Source: Muribaculaceae bacterium (GTDB lineage Bacteria > Bacteroidota > Bacteroidia > Bacteroidales > Muribaculaceae). Taken from it: a stretch of 46,020 nt of DNA. Both the position numbers and the translations under genes were made by a program. This document shows positions 17,627 through 24,943 of this stretch, piece by piece (the first letter of the stretch is position 1; each line of letters starts with the position of its first letter). The stretch lies in the NCBI GenBank assembly GCA_029068655.1, contig JAIECF010000026.1, positions 1-46,020 on the forward strand. Reading direction: 5' to 3'. The notes below the pieces were generated by a model. The model did no database searches and was not told where the DNA came from. It saw nothing but the letters and a program-made list of their open reading frames with translations.

Positions 17627-17979
17627 TCGCTTTCGTCTTTAGGGGGTTCGGGAATAGACATCCAATATCGGATTTTGTCAAGAGGGAAAGTGTCATCATA
17701 GGAATACCAACGTAGAGTGCCGTTGCTTAATGTAGAAAGCCACGCAAACGCGAATTGATGATTGGTCTGTGTGTCAATTGCCACTAATACGTCTTGTTCG
17801 GCTTTCGGCAACTCATCCTCCACGCTCCGCCACTGCCCTGCGAGTGCTTCGGTGGCGCCTGCGAGGTAGGCGAGTTTGATCTGTTTCGATATGTCAACCT
17901 TTACATCCGGATTATAGAATATCGGTATGGTGGCGTTGTTTGTCGCATAGGCTTTCGCCTTTTCTTCAATTGTCTTCAT
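17623..17979 (-). CDS. DUF551-containing protein
   Basis: 118 residues. An N-terminal helix is followed by the DUF551 core: WRSVEDELPKAEQDVLVAID (about residues 51-70), a central FAWLSTL strand, and the closing IRYWMSIPEPPK (about 103-114). The family is small, common in phages, and functionally uncharacterised. Four-base overlap with the large gene upstream. Confidence 0.8.
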   Translation of the reverse strand: MKTIEEKAKAYATNNATIPIFYNPDVKVDISKQIKLAYLAGATEALAGQWRSVEDELPKAEQDVLVAIDTQTNHQFAFAWLSTLSNGTLRWYSYDDTFPLDKIRYWMSIPEPPKDESE

Positions 17980-19088
17980 TGCTCTGTGTGGTCTTTGTGA
18001 AACCTCTCCAATGTCTCCCTGACGGCTTCGGCGGCTTGCTGGGCTAACTCTTCGGTGCGGAAGTAGTTACCACACTTATACAATTTATCATTAGAAGGAT
18101 TTCCGGAATCAATATTATTATTTACCTGAAAAAGACAATTTAGATAATAAAAATTAGGTTCTTCTGAATTAGCCCTCCACCGCTTCGGCTTCCTCTCACT
18201 CGCCCATTCGTCCCACGCTTTCTTTGCGTCAAGCGGATATTTCTCGTAGAGGGCGCGGGAGGGATAAAGGATAACGCTTCCATACGCTTTTCTCTTCCCA
18301 TTTGGATTGATGATGATTGACCCACTATCAAAATTTGTTGAGCGAAGTGATAAAAACTTTATGCTATCTCCTCGTGAGTTATTTGTCTGTATTCCATCAA
18401 GAGTTGCATTTCCACAATCAAGTAGATAGAACTCTTCTCCCTCGCAACCTTTGAGCAGTTGCGTCAAATCAAGTTCCTTTTCTTCCATATTGTCTTTCAG
18501 TTGGTTGTCTTCTGACTTATCGCAATTTGCGATATTTTGCGATAAATTGCGAGATTCTTCGGTGTAGGGCGTGAGATAATTTTCAGTAAGGTCGGTATAC
18601 AATCCACTTTCAAGCCTTATGGCATATAAGGGATAATTATCAGTCGGGAGTCTTTCGACAACACCTATCTTGCCCCTGATGGATTGGTTTGCGACTTCTC
18701 CTATGATTACCTTATCCCCGACCTTGAACTTCTGCTTAGACTTTAATTCCGTCGAATCTGACGGAATTGGGTTGTCGGGCAGGCATTTATTGCCGAAAAA
18801 ATCGTTTAAGGCATTTATATACCCACTACACCACCTACTACCAGAGGTAGCGTAGTCCTCTGTAATCTCATTACATTTTTCTATGACTTTCTTCCTCTCC
18901 ACCATCAGCATTTCCTCCGGCTCGGTGTCAGATTCCAAGTTGCTTTTGCCGTATGTCATTTCCAAAGCGTATCTCTTGCCTTTATGAAACTTATATTCCT
19001 GATCGGCTGTTTTGTACATCTCTCTAATAAAGTCCCTCGCTTCCTTCGGAAGACATTTCCAAGTAAGGTTTTGAATTTCCTTATCCAT
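17976..19088 (-). CDS. Large hypothetical early protein, composite
   Basis: 370 residues that look like three parts: a helical N-terminus (1-110); a small beta domain (about 118-175, FKVGDKVIIGEVANQSIRGKIGVV ... reminiscent of SH3-like barrels); and a C-terminal half with an EEFYLLDCGNATLDGI block, a YEKYPLDAKKAWDEWASER block and a final charged helix. I recognise the last parts as recurrent in Bacteroidales phages but not their function. Weakly matched linker regions suggest a mosaic gene. Confidence 0.7.
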   Translation of the reverse strand: MDKEIQNLTWKCLPKEARDFIREMYKTADQEYKFHKGKRYALEMTYGKSNLESDTEPEEMLMVERKKVIEKCNEITEDYATSGSRWCSGYINALNDFFGNKCLPDNPIPSDSTELKSKQKFKVGDKVIIGEVANQSIRGKIGVVERLPTDNYPLYAIRLESGLYTDLTENYLTPYTEESRNLSQNIANCDKSEDNQLKDNMEEKELDLTQLLKGCEGEEFYLLDCGNATLDGIQTNNSRGDSIKFLSLRSTNFDSGSIIINPNGKRKAYGSVILYPSRALYEKYPLDAKKAWDEWASERKPKRWRANSEEPNFYYLNCLFQVNNNIDSGNPSNDKLYKCGNYFRTEELAQQAAEAVRETLERFHKDHTEQ

Positions 19089-19089
19089 G

Positions 19090-19176
19090 TTACTTCTCCT
19101 TTCTCCAATGAAGGTAGCCGATAAATGCCACGAGTACCGCGGCTATGATTATGATTGTTGTCTGTGCTGGTGTCAT
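19090..19176 (-). CDS. 28-residue membrane peptide
   Basis: A 28-residue ORF that is almost wholly one transmembrane helix (TTIIIIAAVLVAFIGYL) ending HWRKEK, giving an N-out/C-in prediction. Its ATG overlaps the upstream stop as ATGA and its stop lies one base before the 370-residue gene's start, after an AGGAG-like site. It is compact enough to be missed by gene finders. Possible roles are membrane signalling or toxicity; none is shown. Confidence 0.55.
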   Translation of the reverse strand: MTPAQTTIIIIAAVLVAFIGYLHWRKEK

Positions 19177-19448
19177 GATTGTTGGGTGTTAAGTAAAGTT
19201 TCTACATAGTCAGCGAGTTGCTGAATCGTGAATTTGTCTTTGTCAATGCCGGGAGGGGCATAGATATATTTAGCCGGTTTCATCGGTATGTCAACTGAAA
19301 ATTCGGATGCTATGTCGCTCATCAGCTCGTCAAAGTCTTCTTGATCGAAGCTCCGCTCTTCCGTGAGTGCTTTGGCATCATAATTCTTTGTTTCAGGATG
19401 CCTGAAGAACACGTCAAGCATCTTTTGGGCTGTTTCGGATTGTGTCAT
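19173..19448 (-). CDS. Hypothetical protein with acyl-carrier-protein-like pattern
   Basis: 91 residues from the ATG at 19448, chosen because it forms an ATGA overlap with the upstream stop; a start at 19502 adds a Cys/Lys leader inside the neighbour. The middle, FDELMSDIASEFSVDIP (about residues 38-54), and the end, FTIQQLADYVETLL, follow the helix II-IV layout of acyl carrier proteins. The canonical DSL phosphopantetheine serine is not present, so it would be an ACP-like fold at most. Confidence 0.55.
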   Translation of the reverse strand: MTQSETAQKMLDVFFRHPETKNYDAKALTEERSFDQEDFDELMSDIASEFSVDIPMKPAKYIYAPPGIDKDKFTIQQLADYVETLLNTQQS

Positions 19449-19675
19449 GATTGTTCCTCCTTTCTTAGTGCTTTGATTAGCGCATTGTCTTTTCTTACAC
19501 AATCCTCCGCAGTCATATCAAGTTCTCGGTTGCAAAATGCTCTCACATCGCCGTCTTCGTGTGAAAGGCATCGGGCAAATATATCCTTTGCGATTTCCGC
19601 CCTCAGTTCCCTCTCGCGGTCATGGAGGGCGGCATTGTAGCCGGCAGAGAACCCTGCGTCAAAATCCGCTTGCAT
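19445..19675 (-). CDS. Hypothetical protein, downstream part of a gene with an in-frame stop
   Basis: 76 residues from the ATG at 19675. The same frame extends upstream to an ATG at 19765, but is cut by TAA at 19733-19735 after ten codons (METNQPKPYD-stop-AREKALADHIS...). The residues after the stop read as normal helical protein, so the original gene was probably about 106 residues and now restarts internally. The visible part is helical and charged (FSAGYNAALHDREREL). Function unknown. Confidence 0.55.
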   Translation of the reverse strand: MQADFDAGFSAGYNAALHDRERELRAEIAKDIFARCLSHEDGDVRAFCNRELDMTAEDCVRKDNALIKALRKEEQS

Positions 19676-19782
19676 GTATTCCGATCTGCCTCCGGAATTG
19701 GATATATGATCGGCAAGGGCTTTCTCTCGGGCTTAGTCGTATGGTTTGGGTTGGTTTGTTTCCATGATTGGTGATGTTTAAG

Positions 19783-19862
19783 AAATCCCCGGACGCATAG
19801 GTGCTAACTTTAAAATTCATTTTATGGATATGAGAAAAATGATTTTGTGCATCCGGGGATTT
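19783..19862. repeat. 15-bp inverted repeat arms around the 19902 promoter
   Basis: AAATCCCCGGACGCA (19783-19797) pairs with TGCATCCGGGGATTT (19848-19862), with one G-T wobble, across 50 bases. The right arm fills the spacer between the -33 and -7 boxes of the plus promoter. The same intergenic stretch carries a diverged direct repeat (19799-19840 and 19876-19917). Confidence 0.75.
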
Positions 19863-19874
19863 GTGTTATATTTG
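19844..19874 (+). promoter_or_regulatory. Bacteroidota-type promoter for the 19902 gene
   Basis: TTTG at 19844-19847, 19-base spacer, TATATTTG at 19867-19874, matching the TTTG / TAnnTTTG consensus of the primary sigma factor of Bacteroidota. Transcription would start near 19880, about 20 bases before the gene and against the direction of the surrounding early operon. Confidence 0.8.
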
Positions 19875-19901
19875 CGGTGCTAATTTTTAAATTTATGTTT
19901 T

Positions 19902-20198
19902 ATGGATTATCAGAAATGTAACATTCCTGATTTCGCGAAAGCTGTCTCTCATATGGGAAGACTGACTGGAGTAGAGTGTGAAATCAACGAAATCCCATCT
20001 TTAAAGGAACTTGGTCTTTATTCTGTCTATGCAGTGTCAGAAGACATGATGAAAATATCGGCCAAATATGATCTCAATGAAGAATTTGCGGGAGAAGCCG
20101 AGGCTTTGAGGCTTCAATTTATCCGCATTATACATAAACTCGTCTCAAGAGGTATCTGTGCGGAGAATGAATTTGACAGATTCTTCATTGAGCCTTAG
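19902..20198 (+). CDS. Unknown plus-strand accessory (moron) protein
   Basis: 98 residues, acidic, helical, no signal peptide or membrane segment. It lies in reverse orientation inside the early operon, with its own promoter, and its stop abuts that of the convergent 20199 gene. Such autonomously expressed, opposite-strand genes are the classic layout of phage morons expressed during lysogeny. No homology is recognised, so the benefit to phage or host is unknown. Confidence 0.7.
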   Translation: MDYQKCNIPDFAKAVSHMGRLTGVECEINEIPSLKELGLYSVYAVSEDMMKISAKYDLNEEFAGEAEALRLQFIRIIHKLVSRGICAENEFDRFFIEP

Positions 20199-20597
20199 TT
20201 ACTCTTTCTTGTGAGGACAACGAAATACGAGGATTTTTAGATCGGGGTATTTTCTTTCTATCTCCTTGATGGTGTTATCCTCCCATTCGCGATAGGTAGT
20301 GGATAAGCCGTAGGCTGAAAGATGGCCTGATGCGCATAAGCTTCCTTTCAGCTCAAAGACATCTTTATAGCCTTGCATCATCTGGATCTTGTCTGCAAAA
20401 CTTGCCATTTCAGGATAAGCTTCAACAAACATCTGCCTGAACATCGCAATTGCTTGCTCTTTCGTGGTTCTACCTTTCTTTGAGACGTAGCCATCTGAAT
20501 AAAAAGCATCAAACTTCCGTCCCCAAATGGCTCTGCATCTTCTCTTGTGGAGCCATTTGTCGTATACCTCCTTAATCTTCCTTATAATCTTTTTCAT
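20199..20597 (-). CDS. Hypothetical protein with fibre-like motif
   Basis: 132 residues: a very basic N-terminal helix (MKKIIRKIKEVYDKWLHKRR) and then FYSDGYVSKKGRTTKEQ at about residues 32-48, which resembles the SDGYVSARG-type motif of the tail fibre. A second loose copy, LCASGHLSAYG, occurs near residue 87. The N-terminus is similar to that of the next gene (20613), so the two are probably distant paralogs. Function unknown. Confidence 0.65.
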   Translation of the reverse strand: MKKIIRKIKEVYDKWLHKRRCRAIWGRKFDAFYSDGYVSKKGRTTKEQAIAMFRQMFVEAYPEMASFADKIQMMQGYKDVFELKGSLCASGHLSAYGLSTTYREWEDNTIKEIERKYPDLKILVFRCPHKKE

Positions 20598-20612
20598 ATT
20601 GATTATTTGTTA

Positions 20613-20951
20613 TTAATTCTTTCCTCTCGCTGATTCAAATCCGTCCGTATAGAGACTTTTCCTGGTGCATACCTGCTTGCCGTCCTTTATCGGTCCGCGT
20701 CCACTTATGAATCCCGACGCTCCGACCTTCTTTCCTACCACATAGATGTTATCAACCTCCATGTCGCCCTCTATGATTATGCCGTGTTTGAGGTCTACTG
20801 ATTCGTAGGGGACCTGAGATTCCACTTTGGCAGGTTTGCTCCAACTGGAACAATAGCCCCAACTTGTAAGATTTCCGTGAACATATAGATCAAATCTCCT
20901 TTTCTTTTTCTTGGAGAATAGATCCTTAATCTTTCTAAAAATCTTCTTCAT
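20613..20951 (-). CDS. Hypothetical protein with repeated fibre-like 'SARG' motifs
   Basis: 112 residues: Lys/Arg-rich start (MKKIFRKIKDLFSKKKKRR), then short beta repeats each ending in a related motif: VHGNLTSWG, ASGFISGRG and a terminal LYTDGFESARGKN. The last is nearly the same as LYTDEFLSARGMN in the tail fibre. The pattern suggests a small beta-solenoid-like domain on a basic helix. Role unknown. Confidence 0.65.
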   Translation of the reverse strand: MKKIFRKIKDLFSKKKKRRFDLYVHGNLTSWGYCSSWSKPAKVESQVPYESVDLKHGIIIEGDMEVDNIYVVGKKVGASGFISGRGPIKDGKQVCTRKSLYTDGFESARGKN

Positions 20952-20952
20952 A

Positions 20953-21330
20953 TCACTTCTCCTTTAAATGGTCCTTTAACTCCTGTGCTTCGAGTCTCGC
21001 AAACTCTTTATCATCTTCTATCGGGAAGGACTTGATAAGCACGTCTGCATATACACCTTTGTCTACGATATATCTTGCAAACACGCCTATCTCTTTGCCG
21101 TTATTTTTGATAGGGAATGCAACCGGGAGCTGATCGCCTTTGATTTCAGTGCGCTTATAATAGTCAAGTTGCTTTTGAAGTGAAGCAAGTTCTTCCTTCA
21201 CGCTCTCGCATTTAATATTGGCTTCCTTGGCAATCTTCTTTGCCTTGCTGAGGATTGTGTTCGACCATATTGTCAGTCCTCCTGCCAATACAAAGAGGAC
21301 GATGGCTGTTGTTAATTCCGGTGGTGTCAT
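20953..21330 (-). CDS. Membrane-anchored coiled-coil protein
   Basis: 125 residues with an N-terminal transmembrane helix (about 7-25, TTAIVLFVLAGGLTIW), a coiled coil (about 28-60), and a mixed C-terminal domain. The charge pattern predicts the C-terminal part in the cytoplasm. It overlaps the YopX gene by four bases. Function unknown. Confidence 0.65.
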   Translation of the reverse strand: MTPPELTTAIVLFVLAGGLTIWSNTILSKAKKIAKEANIKCESVKEELASLQKQLDYYKRTEIKGDQLPVAFPIKNNGKEIGVFARYIVDKGVYADVLIKSFPIEDDKEFARLEAQELKDHLKEK

Positions 21331-21725
21331 TGTTCTAATAGGTTTTTATTGTCAATAATATTTCCGATCACGTTGAACTCGTCTGAAAATTCCTCCCACC
21401 AATCCACTCCGGGATGCTGGAGGTTCATAATCCAGAAGTATTTGTCGTGGAAATATTCGGTCGGCATCAATGACCAGCACATCTTATCCCAAAGCACCAC
21501 TCTGGGGTATTTGCCATTTACTGTTATGATGTCTCCCTCATAAACCTCCTTGCCGGCCTTGTCCTTTAGTCCGGTGTACTGCCCCAACGTCTCCGGCAAT
21601 ATGCAGTATCGTCTGTCTCCGTCATAGATCACCCAATTGCCAAGTCCGGTCTTGCGTGGGAATCCGTAGACCCAGCGTCCGGTAAACTTGTCTTTGGCGC
21701 GATACTTTATTCTTTCAAGTTCCAT
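21327..21725 (-). CDS. YopX family protein
   Basis: 132 residues with the family features in order: YRAKDKFTGRWVYGF at the start, LPETLGQYTGLKDKAGKEVYEGDII (about residues 43-67), a variable middle, and VIGNIIDNKNLL near the end. YopX proteins are widespread in phages and named after an SPbeta gene; they form multimeric beta-rich proteins of unknown function. Confidence 0.85.
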   Translation of the reverse strand: MELERIKYRAKDKFTGRWVYGFPRKTGLGNWVIYDGDRRYCILPETLGQYTGLKDKAGKEVYEGDIITVNGKYPRVVLWDKMCWSLMPTEYFHDKYFWIMNLQHPGVDWWEEFSDEFNVIGNIIDNKNLLEQ

Positions 21726-21726
21726 A

Positions 21727-21924
21727 TCATTCTACGTTAAAGAAGTCCTCTCCGAATAGCCACAGAAAGGCATCAGTGTGACCTCCTGCGTTATCGTCGT
21801 CAAATGGTTTGCTTTCGTAATAAGCGAAGCATTGCTTTATTATGCTTCTCTGTTCCTCGGTAAGAGTTGAAGGATATATTACCGGTATCTGAATCTTAGA
21901 GGGATTACTTATGGTCGCGCTCAT
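21727..21924 (-). CDS. Small helical protein, paralogous to the 15075 gene
   Basis: 65 residues with YPSTLTEEQRSIIKQC and the end AFLWLFGEDFF, matching in order the 62-residue protein at 15075. The stop lies one base before the YopX gene's region. Unknown function. Confidence 0.65.
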   Translation of the reverse strand: MSATISNPSKIQIPVIYPSTLTEEQRSIIKQCFAYYESKPFDDDNAGGHTDAFLWLFGEDFFNVE

Positions 21925-22027
21925 TCATACCTCCTTTCCTCGGTGTCACCTGCCACGCTATGTACGCCAGCATAAGGCAGATGAAGAAAAACATAAAGAC
22001 TATCAAGTCCGAATTAAGCATATTCAT
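21905..22027 (-). CDS. 40-residue membrane peptide
   Basis: A short ORF with one strongly hydrophobic helix (LIVFMFFFICLMLAYIAW) then a basic tail (TPRKGGMNERDHK). It begins two bases after the stop of the upstream gene and overlaps the next gene's start by 20 bases; that overlap contains a good AGGAGG site (GAAAGGAGGT) for the downstream ATG. Small size makes it less certain. Confidence 0.5.
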   Translation of the reverse strand: MNMLNSDLIVFMFFFICLMLAYIAWQVTPRKGGMNERDHK

Positions 22028-22029
22028 TA

Positions 22030-22242
22030 TCATAGCCAACCGAACTCCCTTTGCAAGTCATCTACTTTAGAGCTATAGATGTTCATTAAATCTTCTATAA
22101 CTTTATTGTCATTGACCTTGACTTCGGTTTCACCGGCCTTCAGTATCACGTCACAACCTCCCTTTAGAAGATTGAGGGCATTCGTAGCCACCTTGAGATT
22201 TTCTTTGATGATGGTAGCTTTCTCAAATTTCTCGTCTGTCAC
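22030..22242 (-). CDS. Hypothetical small protein
   Basis: 70 residues: helices flanking a short beta hairpin (CDVILKAGETEVKVND). Located in the run of early genes, ten bases downstream of the 22253 gene. No recognised domain. Confidence 0.6.
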   Translation of the reverse strand: MTDEKFEKATIIKENLKVATNALNLLKGGCDVILKAGETEVKVNDNKVIEDLMNIYSSKVDDLQREFGWL

Positions 22243-22252
22243 AATGTTTAAT

Positions 22253-22906
22253 TTATTTCGGTTCTATTCCTTTTGATTTCAAGTAATTTCTTCTGAATCT
22301 CTGAAACTCGGCCTCCTTGCGGTCGCGTTCCTCGTCGGTAGGCTGCGCCTTGCCGAAGCGTCCGTTGGCAAGATAGTTCTTCTCCTTAGGAGCCTTGGCG
22401 CACCACTCTTCGTATGTGATTGGCTTATCAGATGGCTTGAATTGCTTGTCTTCTTCCTCCAGTCGTTTCCGCTTAGCCTCCATGCACTCCTGCTTGTACT
22501 CGTCAAGCCATTGGAGGATGTCGCTTCCGTCAAGTTTGCCGTAAAGTTTCGCTGTGCGCATCATCTTCTGGAAGCACCCCTTGATGTCGTTGAGTGACAA
22601 ATCCCAATGGACTTCAACAATCATTTCGGCAATCATTGCGATCTGTCGGTCGGTAAGGTTCTTCTGCACGTTGAACCACTCGCTCAGTTCCAGCAAAGCC
22701 ACAGAGACTGCCAGCCTCGCGCCCGTGGCTCCGAGACCGCGCTGGATCTGCACAAGCGTAGGGGTTTCATCCGTCAGCTCCTCGTCAGCCTTGATAGGGG
22801 TCAGTGCGGCGTAGTATCTCTCCGGCGATTCCCTTAAGGCGTTCAGAGCGTCCTGCGTCTTGGCAGGGAGCATAGCCCCCTTGCCTTTGGTTATTTCGTT
22901 GCTCAC
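22253..22906 (-). CDS. Putative replication-associated protein (DUF6633-like)
   Basis: 217 residues. GTG at 22906 is the first start; an ATG at 22873 (MLPAKTQDAL) is a reasonable alternative that shortens the overlap with the upstream ORF. The central part (about 60-145: LTDRQIAMIAEMIVEVHWDLSLNDIKGCFQKMM..AKLYGKLDGSDILQWLDEY) is the pattern of a Bacteroidales phage family I associate, with limited confidence, with DUF6633 and with replication gene clusters. The C-terminal 70 residues are highly charged. Confidence 0.65.
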   Translation of the reverse strand: MSNEITKGKGAMLPAKTQDALNALRESPERYYAALTPIKADEELTDETPTLVQIQRGLGATGARLAVSVALLELSEWFNVQKNLTDRQIAMIAEMIVEVHWDLSLNDIKGCFQKMMRTAKLYGKLDGSDILQWLDEYKQECMEAKRKRLEEEDKQFKPSDKPITYEEWCAKAPKEKNYLANGRFGKAQPTDEERDRKEAEFQRFRRNYLKSKGIEPK

Positions 22907-23159
22907 GTATCTTAATGCGTAAATGGTTGATTAAGTGTCGGACTGCATCCTTTCGGTCGCGGTGGGTCTGCTCGGTGAGTTCCCATTCGACAAGGATTGC
23001 ATCTATCATTGGAGGGAGAGAATCGGGGTCTATCCCTTCATTCTTCATAAACCCTTCAAGCAGAATCTGATTGTGTTCAAGAAACCACCTTGCAAAGTTG
23101 TAGGAAGTGCAGTGGGGATAGACCTCATATTCATACGCTGGTTGTAGTGTGGGTATCAT
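22785..23159 (-). CDS. Hypothetical protein with unusually long downstream overlap
   Basis: 124 residues. The first ~85 look like an ordinary folded protein (NFARWFLEHNQILLEGF, DRKDAVRHLINHL). The last ~40 overlap the 22253 gene in another frame for 122 bases and have biased, Arg/Gln/Gly-rich content. The natural end may have been lost to a frameshift, or the long overlap may be genuine. The start overlaps the upstream stop by four bases. Confidence 0.55.
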   Translation of the reverse strand: MIPTLQPAYEYEVYPHCTSYNFARWFLEHNQILLEGFMKNEGIDPDSLPPMIDAILVEWELTEQTHRDRKDAVRHLINHLRIKIREQRNNQRQGGYAPCQDAGRSERLKGIAGEILRRTDPYQG

Positions 23160-23674
23160 TCCTCATCCTTTATCACATATCCGAACGGCACAACGCCATT
23201 GACAATAGATTCCATGTGCTTGCGCACTTCGGGATGCAAGGAATGTCCGTTTATGCTCTCATCTTCATCTGCCTTAGCAAGCCTTTCCTTTGCTTTCTCT
23301 TGCAACCCCTCAAAGATTCCACGGGATATGGTCTTTTCAAATCTTTCCTCATATTGAGGGTAAAGCATATTCTCCCAATCTATGATTGTAAGACCGCAAT
23401 CGCCTACGCTCATAAACTTCTTTACCATTTCCCAACCGATAAAGCCTGCTTGGAATCCCGTAATACCTCCTTGCTCACCCTCGTTCATAACGTGTTGTGC
23501 GGCAAGCATAGCGGCACATTGAGCATAGGCGGCTGTTCCGTAGTCAAGCGGAGTATTGCTTATGAATTTGACAAACTCAGCTAGTTCCTCGGTAGTGTTT
23601 ACGCTTTTGGCGATTTCGTAGGCTTGCTCTCTAAACTCTTGTTCAGTTGTTGCTGTAATCTTTAGTTCTTTCAT
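23156..23674 (-). CDS. Hypothetical early protein
   Basis: 172 residues, largely helical: an N-terminal acidic part, a central helix rich in small residues and Cys (YGTAAYAQCAAMLAAQHVM), and a DCGLTIIDWENMLYPQYEERFEKTIS block that recurs in Bacteroidales phages. No known activity. Four-base overlaps at both ends. Confidence 0.7.
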   Translation of the reverse strand: MKELKITATTEQEFREQAYEIAKSVNTTEELAEFVKFISNTPLDYGTAAYAQCAAMLAAQHVMNEGEQGGITGFQAGFIGWEMVKKFMSVGDCGLTIIDWENMLYPQYEERFEKTISRGIFEGLQEKAKERLAKADEDESINGHSLHPEVRKHMESIVNGVVPFGYVIKDEE

Positions 23675-24123
23675 ATCTTTTCTTCTGATTTATATTCGTA
23701 TTTGAACACATCCATTATCGGGGTCTCGCTGATGGAAGCTATGCGGTAGTCAGCCACCGTCCCCTTCATTCCGTCCTGGAAGCGTCCCAGCGCGTTCTCG
23801 AAGTCTCCTGCCTGCACGAGAATCTGCGTAAGGGTCTTCTTCTCCTTGCCGCTCTTCTCGTCAAGCGTTATGAAGTTGACCTTGACAAGCCACCACTTGT
23901 CCGCGTAGTCGCTCTCGTCGAAGAAAATCTCCGCTATCTTGGTTTTCTTCGTAGCCGATACCGAAAACTCTCCGCTGATGAAGGGAGTCAGTTTCTCAAC
24001 CGTCCGCGCCTCCGCGTCAGTGAACGTAAGGGCATCGAAAAGGTATTTCTCGGTCACTTTCCTTACCGTGCCGTTCTCCTGCATCTTATCGTACCTCAAA
24101 GAGGTTTCTATCCATAACGCCAT
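23671..24123 (-). CDS. DUF4494 protein
   Basis: 150 residues from the ATG at 24123, two bases after the upstream stop; the ATG at 24144 would add seven residues and more overlap. Family features: WIETSLRYDKMQENG..RKVTEKYLFDALTFTDAEAR (1-45), a central WWLVKVNFITLDEKSGKEKK, and the C-terminal ISETPIMDVFKY. DUF4494 is typical of Bacteroidota phages and mobile elements and has no known role. Confidence 0.85.
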   Translation of the reverse strand: MALWIETSLRYDKMQENGTVRKVTEKYLFDALTFTDAEARTVEKLTPFISGEFSVSATKKTKIAEIFFDESDYADKWWLVKVNFITLDEKSGKEKKTLTQILVQAGDFENALGRFQDGMKGTVADYRIASISETPIMDVFKYEYKSEEKI

Positions 24124-24124
24124 A

Positions 24125-24553
24125 TCAATCTCGTGTTGGGGCAATTAGTTTCACATCTATTTCACTACTCCACGAATGTTCAAAAGTGCCCTCCAAACCT
24201 CTGAGGAGCGCATCCGCCACAAGGTTTGCACCTTGCTCTGAGCGCAATTTCTTGATAAGGGACTTACGGATAGCCGCGCTCATTGATTTCATCTGCTCTT
24301 TAAGCTCGTTTTCAACGGCTTCTTTGATTTGTTTTGAAAAGACCAGCTCAAACCAATCGTACGTGTTATTGTAGCTACTGCTGTTTACTTTGCCATTGAT
24401 ATCTACTTTCTGATGAATCATCGCAGTAACTACCTTGTTGATGATTTCATCCGCTCCACCGAACATTTCGGTAACTGCGGCTTTTATCTGCTTTTCCACG
24501 ATAGGCTTAACCAAATCGGGGCTAATGCCTAAGTTAATCATGTTGTCTGTCAT
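24125..24553 (-). CDS. Hypothetical early protein
   Basis: 142 residues, helical with amphipathic segments (LVKPIVEKQIKAAVTEMFG, IKEAVENELKEQMKSMSAAIRKSLIKKL). No transmembrane segment or catalytic motif. It precedes the DUF4494 gene by one base, a pairing that suggests linked function. Unknown. Confidence 0.65.
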   Translation of the reverse strand: MTDNMINLGISPDLVKPIVEKQIKAAVTEMFGGADEIINKVVTAMIHQKVDINGKVNSSSYNNTYDWFELVFSKQIKEAVENELKEQMKSMSAAIRKSLIKKLRSEQGANLVADALLRGLEGTFEHSWSSEIDVKLIAPTRD

Positions 24554-24566
24554 TTCTCTTAATTTT

Positions 24567-24941
24567 TTAATCGTTTAAATAATCAAATATAGAATACTGC
24601 TTCAAGTAGGGTTTCTTCCCCGATTCCTCCGCTATTATGCGGTCGAGTTCTGCGATCGCCTTTGTCGCGCCTTTGTCGTTGCCATACCATTCCTTGATGC
24701 GCTCAGCACAAGCGACAATAGCCTTTGACTTGGAGGTGTATGTGGTTTCGGAATGATGCCAGCAACCTTTTCCGCATCCTCCTGTGCCGACATGGCAGTT
24801 GTGACCATGTACCCAACCTCGCGGTGTTTCGGAAATGCTTATAGAGAAGTAGCAATCCTTGAAACTGCCGAACTCATAAGGTACATCCGGATTCACACAC
24901 ACTCCGCAGTCGTTGTACTCGTAGCCGTTGAAGGTTGTCAT
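24567..24941 (-). CDS. Hypothetical Cys/His-rich protein
   Basis: 124 residues. A cluster at about residues 46-62 (HGHNCHVGTGGCGKGCWHH) has three Cys and five His, a clear metal-binding candidate, with two more Cys near the N-terminus (DCGVCV). The C-terminal half is helical with a final YSIFDYLND. Unknown activity; located one gene downstream of MazG. Confidence 0.65.
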   Translation of the reverse strand: MTTFNGYEYNDCGVCVNPDVPYEFGSFKDCYFSISISETPRGWVHGHNCHVGTGGCGKGCWHHSETTYTSKSKAIVACAERIKEWYGNDKGATKAIAELDRIIAEESGKKPYLKQYSIFDYLND

Positions 24942-24943
24942 AA

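Noticed and set aside
19733-19735. Phage-wide stop-codon recoding
   Set aside because: Other genes end normally at TAA, TAG and TGA with tight coupling to the next start, so a single in-frame TAA is better explained by a nonsense mutation.
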